DNA from: CALKZN01 sp050633785
GTDB taxonomy: Bacteria > Pseudomonadota > Gammaproteobacteria > Arenicellales > Arenicellaceae
Reading direction: 5' to 3'
Assembly (NCBI GenBank): GCA_050633785.1
Contig: JBOEHE010000033.1
Coordinates: forward strand, 1 to 64,000
DNA length: 64,000 nt
Below the pieces are notes generated by a model, which worked only from the letters and a program-made list of their open reading frames with translations, did not search any database and was not told where the DNA came from. Both the position numbers and the translations under genes were made by a program. Positions 61,983 through 64,000 of this stretch are shown piece after piece. Numbering within the stretch: position 1 is the stretch's first letter; each line of letters opens with the position of its first letter.

Positions 61983-62879
61983 TTAGATATCAATAGAAGA
62001 AAATGAAGACCTCACGTGGTGTTTAAACACTCGTTGTTTTTCAGTTTGCAACTGACTTTTTTTAGATAGAAGATATAACCGTTTTCGTGGAAGATTGCGC
62101 TCCGATAAAATTGATTCAAATACCCCTTCATTCAATTCCCGTTGTATAGAAATATCAAGCATCATACCAATACCTAAATTTGCTTTGACCAACTGATATA
62201 CACCTTCGATATCATTGGTTTTATGCAGCAAAGAATTATTAAGTTTCACTTTTTCTTTGTTTAAGAACTTTCTCAACTCCTCAGATGCTTCCAAAGGAGA
62301 CATTACAATTAGTTTTGCCTTATCTAAATCTGAAAAACTCTCAGGAACACCGTGCTTGTCGAGGTATTGAGGCGTCGCACATGCTACTAATTGCGTATCA
62401 ATTAATGGCATTGCAATAATATGACTATTATCACTCAGTTTTCCCAAGCGAAAAGCAAAATCAATGTTTTTGTCATGCATATTTTCCAACTTATCGCTGA
62501 AATAAATATCAAAATCGACTAGTGGGTACTTGTTTCCAAAAGCGGACAAAATATCAAATATTTTTGAGCGACATAATGCCCGTGAAAGAGTAATAGAAAT
62601 AGTCCCACTAATTGATTCATGTTCTGAGAGTAGCTCTTCCTCAGCTAAAGATATGGATGAAAGTATTGCCTTACACTTTGGGTAAAATTGTTTTCCTGCT
62701 GATGCAAGATCAAGCTTTTTATGAGACCTGTGAAAAAGCTGCACTTGTAATCTCTGTTCAAGCTGAGCTAACTGCTTACTGACAGCAGGTGCAGAAAGAT
62801 TTAAGCGTGATGCTGCTCGAGTAATACTCTTGTGTTCAACAACGGCAACAAACACTTGGTAATTAGTAAACTTTGACAT
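61983..62879 (-). CDS. LysR-type transcriptional regulator
   Basis: 298 residues. N-terminal winged helix: YQVFVAVVEHKSITRAASRLN, then LSAPAVSKQLAQLEQRLQVQLFHRS. The rest is the LysR effector-binding fold (ISITLSRALCRSKIFDIL, DFAFRLGKL, VACATPQYL, KANLGIGMML). It is divergent from the SRPBCC gene, so it may control it through the palindrome between them. Confidence 0.92.
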   Translation of the reverse strand: MSKFTNYQVFVAVVEHKSITRAASRLNLSAPAVSKQLAQLEQRLQVQLFHRSHKKLDLASAGKQFYPKCKAILSSISLAEEELLSEHESISGTISITLSRALCRSKIFDILSAFGNKYPLVDFDIYFSDKLENMHDKNIDFAFRLGKLSDNSHIIAMPLIDTQLVACATPQYLDKHGVPESFSDLDKAKLIVMSPLEASEELRKFLNKEKVKLNNSLLHKTNDIEGVYQLVKANLGIGMMLDISIQRELNEGVFESILSERNLPRKRLYLLSKKSQLQTEKQRVFKHHVRSSFSSIDI

Positions 62880-62953
62880 TTTTCCTCTTTTAATTAGCGT
62901 TGAGCCACCACCATGAATTCCAATTAGTTAAGCAAAGAACAAAAATTCATCAC

Positions 62954-62969
62954 TTTAGGTTAACCTAAA
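62954..62969. promoter_or_regulatory. 16-bp palindrome between lysR-type and SRPBCC genes
   Basis: TTTAGGTTAACCTAAA is a perfect palindrome in the 143-bp gap between divergent genes, about 75 bp before one start and 54 bp before the other. It contains the T-x-A halves expected of a LysR-type operator, but its spacing is shorter than T-N11-A, so the binder may be another regulator. Confidence 0.55.
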
Positions 62970-63022
62970 ACGATTTTACAATCACATGCTTAATGATCTA
63001 AAACTATAAACACAAAGAAAAA

Positions 63023-63487
63023 ATGATTGAACTTGCAAAAACCACCGCTGTTATAAACACTCCCATTGAGAAAGTATTTAACTATGTGTCTAACATGGAG
63101 AATTATGGACACTGGTTTCCAGGAGTTGTTGCTGTTAGATCAAAGAATAATTTGCCCCATGCAGCAGTCGGCAAGACTTATGTGGAAACATTGAATATAG
63201 CAAATAGTAACTATGAGCTAACCATTGAAGTGGTCCAATGCAAAACTAATAGCTTATTCCTGACCCAGGGAAATTTAGAGGGAATATTGCCTCAAATGAC
63301 AGCTAGGTTTTGTTCCGATCAAGAAAGCCGCTGCCTTATCACTTTACAATACCATAGCAGAAACACGGACCTTAACGAACAGTCCAAGGATATTGTAGCG
63401 TTGAGAAAAGACCTGACCATTCGTGCTAAAAATGGAGCAATCGCATTGAAAGAACTTTTAGAACGTGCAAACGTTGAATCTCTTTAG
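63023..63487 (+). CDS. SRPBCC (START-like) family protein
   Basis: 154 residues. The first strand AVINTPIEKVFNYVSNMENYGHWFPGV and later VGKTYVETL follow the polyketide-cyclase/SRPBCC pattern; the final helix is KDLTIRAKNGAIALKELLERA. This fold binds hydrophobic ligands and sometimes catalyses on them. Control by the divergent LysR-type gene is likely from layout. Confidence 0.82.
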   Translation: MIELAKTTAVINTPIEKVFNYVSNMENYGHWFPGVVAVRSKNNLPHAAVGKTYVETLNIANSNYELTIEVVQCKTNSLFLTQGNLEGILPQMTARFCSDQESRCLITLQYHSRNTDLNEQSKDIVALRKDLTIRAKNGAIALKELLERANVESL

Positions 63488-63518
63488 GCCCCGTTCACAC
63501 TAAAATAGCTGCTTGTCG

Positions 63519-64000
63519 TCAACTACTCTTATCTCTTTCCATCTTTAGCATTAAGGACAAGTCACCATTGAGTTGCTCAGCTAATTCCTCCAAAAGTTGG
63601 CGCATTTGTTTAACTGCTTCACTGTAACCATCAGCTGCCAATGCCTTTGTAAAGAAAAAATGAGAGCGGTGTGGTGTGCCATGACCAACATCCAAAGTAT
63701 AGGAACCAGATAAAACCACATCACCATTCGCGGTTGGGTAGAAATGTTCAATCAAAACCCCTAAAGCAGCACAATCCTTACATTCGTAGGCCATACTGAA
63801 ATCAGTGTTTTTTCGATTCAATTCATTAACCAACACTCGTTGAATCGAGTCAGCTAAATTGTCAGCCCAGCTATGATAACTGGCAATTCTCATCTTCTGA
63901 TCAGACTCTCTGAGCACCAGGTTAGGTTGATCCAGATACTGAGGTACCGATATTGGCAAAACCTGAATCAGATAATCAGATAACGATTGTCTGATGGGTG
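63519..64000 (-). CDS. PqiC-like ABC transport auxiliary lipoprotein (5' end outside the window)
   Basis: Open to the window edge: in frame, the codons above 63959 read as VLPISVPQYLDQPNLVLR preceded by coding-like SDYLIQ, so the TTG at 63959 is not a start. The part VP.YLD.P..V.R, YHSWADNLADSIQRVLVNEL and SYTLDVGH match PqiC/YmbA-type proteins (DUF330/PF03886), which are outer-membrane lipoproteins of MCE/Pqi lipid-transport systems. The partner MCE genes would be upstream, beyond the window. The signal and lipobox cannot be seen. Confidence 0.75.
   Translation of the reverse strand, partial: PIRQSLSDYLIQVLPISVPQYLDQPNLVLRESDQKMRIASYHSWADNLADSIQRVLVNELNRKNTDFSMAYECKDCAALGVLIEHFYPTANGDVVLSGSYTLDVGHGTPHRSHFFFTKALAADGYSEAVKQMRQLLEELAEQLNGDLSLMLKMERDKSS

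Overview
The window looks like the chromosome of a Gram-negative, probably marine gammaproteobacterium with moderate-to-low GC. The signs are a 16S rRNA tail with the canonical anti-Shine-Dalgarno sequence, an lpxD-type lipid A acyltransferase, RND tripartite efflux, BamE-like and PqiC-like envelope proteins, lipoproteins with good lipoboxes, and many secreted beta-helix and delta-60-repeat proteins. I cannot name the genus from sequence alone.

Layout. 1-1600: the last bases of a 16S gene, one CAT-anticodon tRNA, 97-bp tandem repeats built on the 3' half of that tRNA, then small or broken genes (a headless TetR regulator, a short AlbA_2 protein). 1894-19303: a mostly co-directional cluster of about 16 genes for an uncharacterised surface glycan or glycolipid: three soluble-type glycosyltransferases, two tandem GT-C-like membrane proteins, a GtrA flippase-like protein, three methyltransferases, a GlpD-like dehydrogenase, a VTC-DUF4956-CotH trio, an SGNH esterase, and finally an LpxD-like and a DUF374 acyltransferase. 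19368-23231: a lipid-methyltransferase-like membrane protein, a Crp-like regulator and an 863-codon-frame delta-60-repeat secreted protein. 24087-25363: a HEAT-like protein and argB. 25509-34785: an OMF-adaptor-RND-RND efflux operon. 34818-41427: a BamE-like protein, a thioredoxin-like protein, a secreted EEP nuclease/phosphatase, an M19 dipeptidase overlapping an M16 protease. 41454-41615: a 162-bp MITE-like element. 41867-48153: a Yej/Dpp-type peptide ABC importer. 48663-50382: small genes. 50560-57758: a five-gene operon of secreted beta-helix and jelly-roll proteins. 57955-59805: a PF03640 secreted protein followed by an ECF sigma/anti-sigma pair. 60230-64000: DMT transporter, FetB-like permease, LysR regulator with a divergent SRPBCC protein, and a PqiC-like gene cut by the window end.

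Main points for a second look. (1) Five secreted proteins from two loci (delta-60 protein and four of the five genes in the 50.5-57.8 kb operon) end in the same short C-terminal signature, Cys-[Phe/Leu]-x-hydrophobic followed about 9 residues later by a hydrophobic-Cys-Leu end; this could be an undescribed C-terminal sorting or cross-linking signal. (2) A 17-bp palindrome, GTGGGAA-N3-TTCCCAC-like, recurs at three or four intergenic positions and looks like the operator of one regulator. (3) The 1.9-19.3 kb cluster combines polyphosphate-polymerase-like, CotH-kinase-like and lipid-acyltransferase genes with glycosyltransferases in a combination I do not recognise as a described pathway. (4) A 16S tail is followed by tRNA and repeats but no 23S gene.
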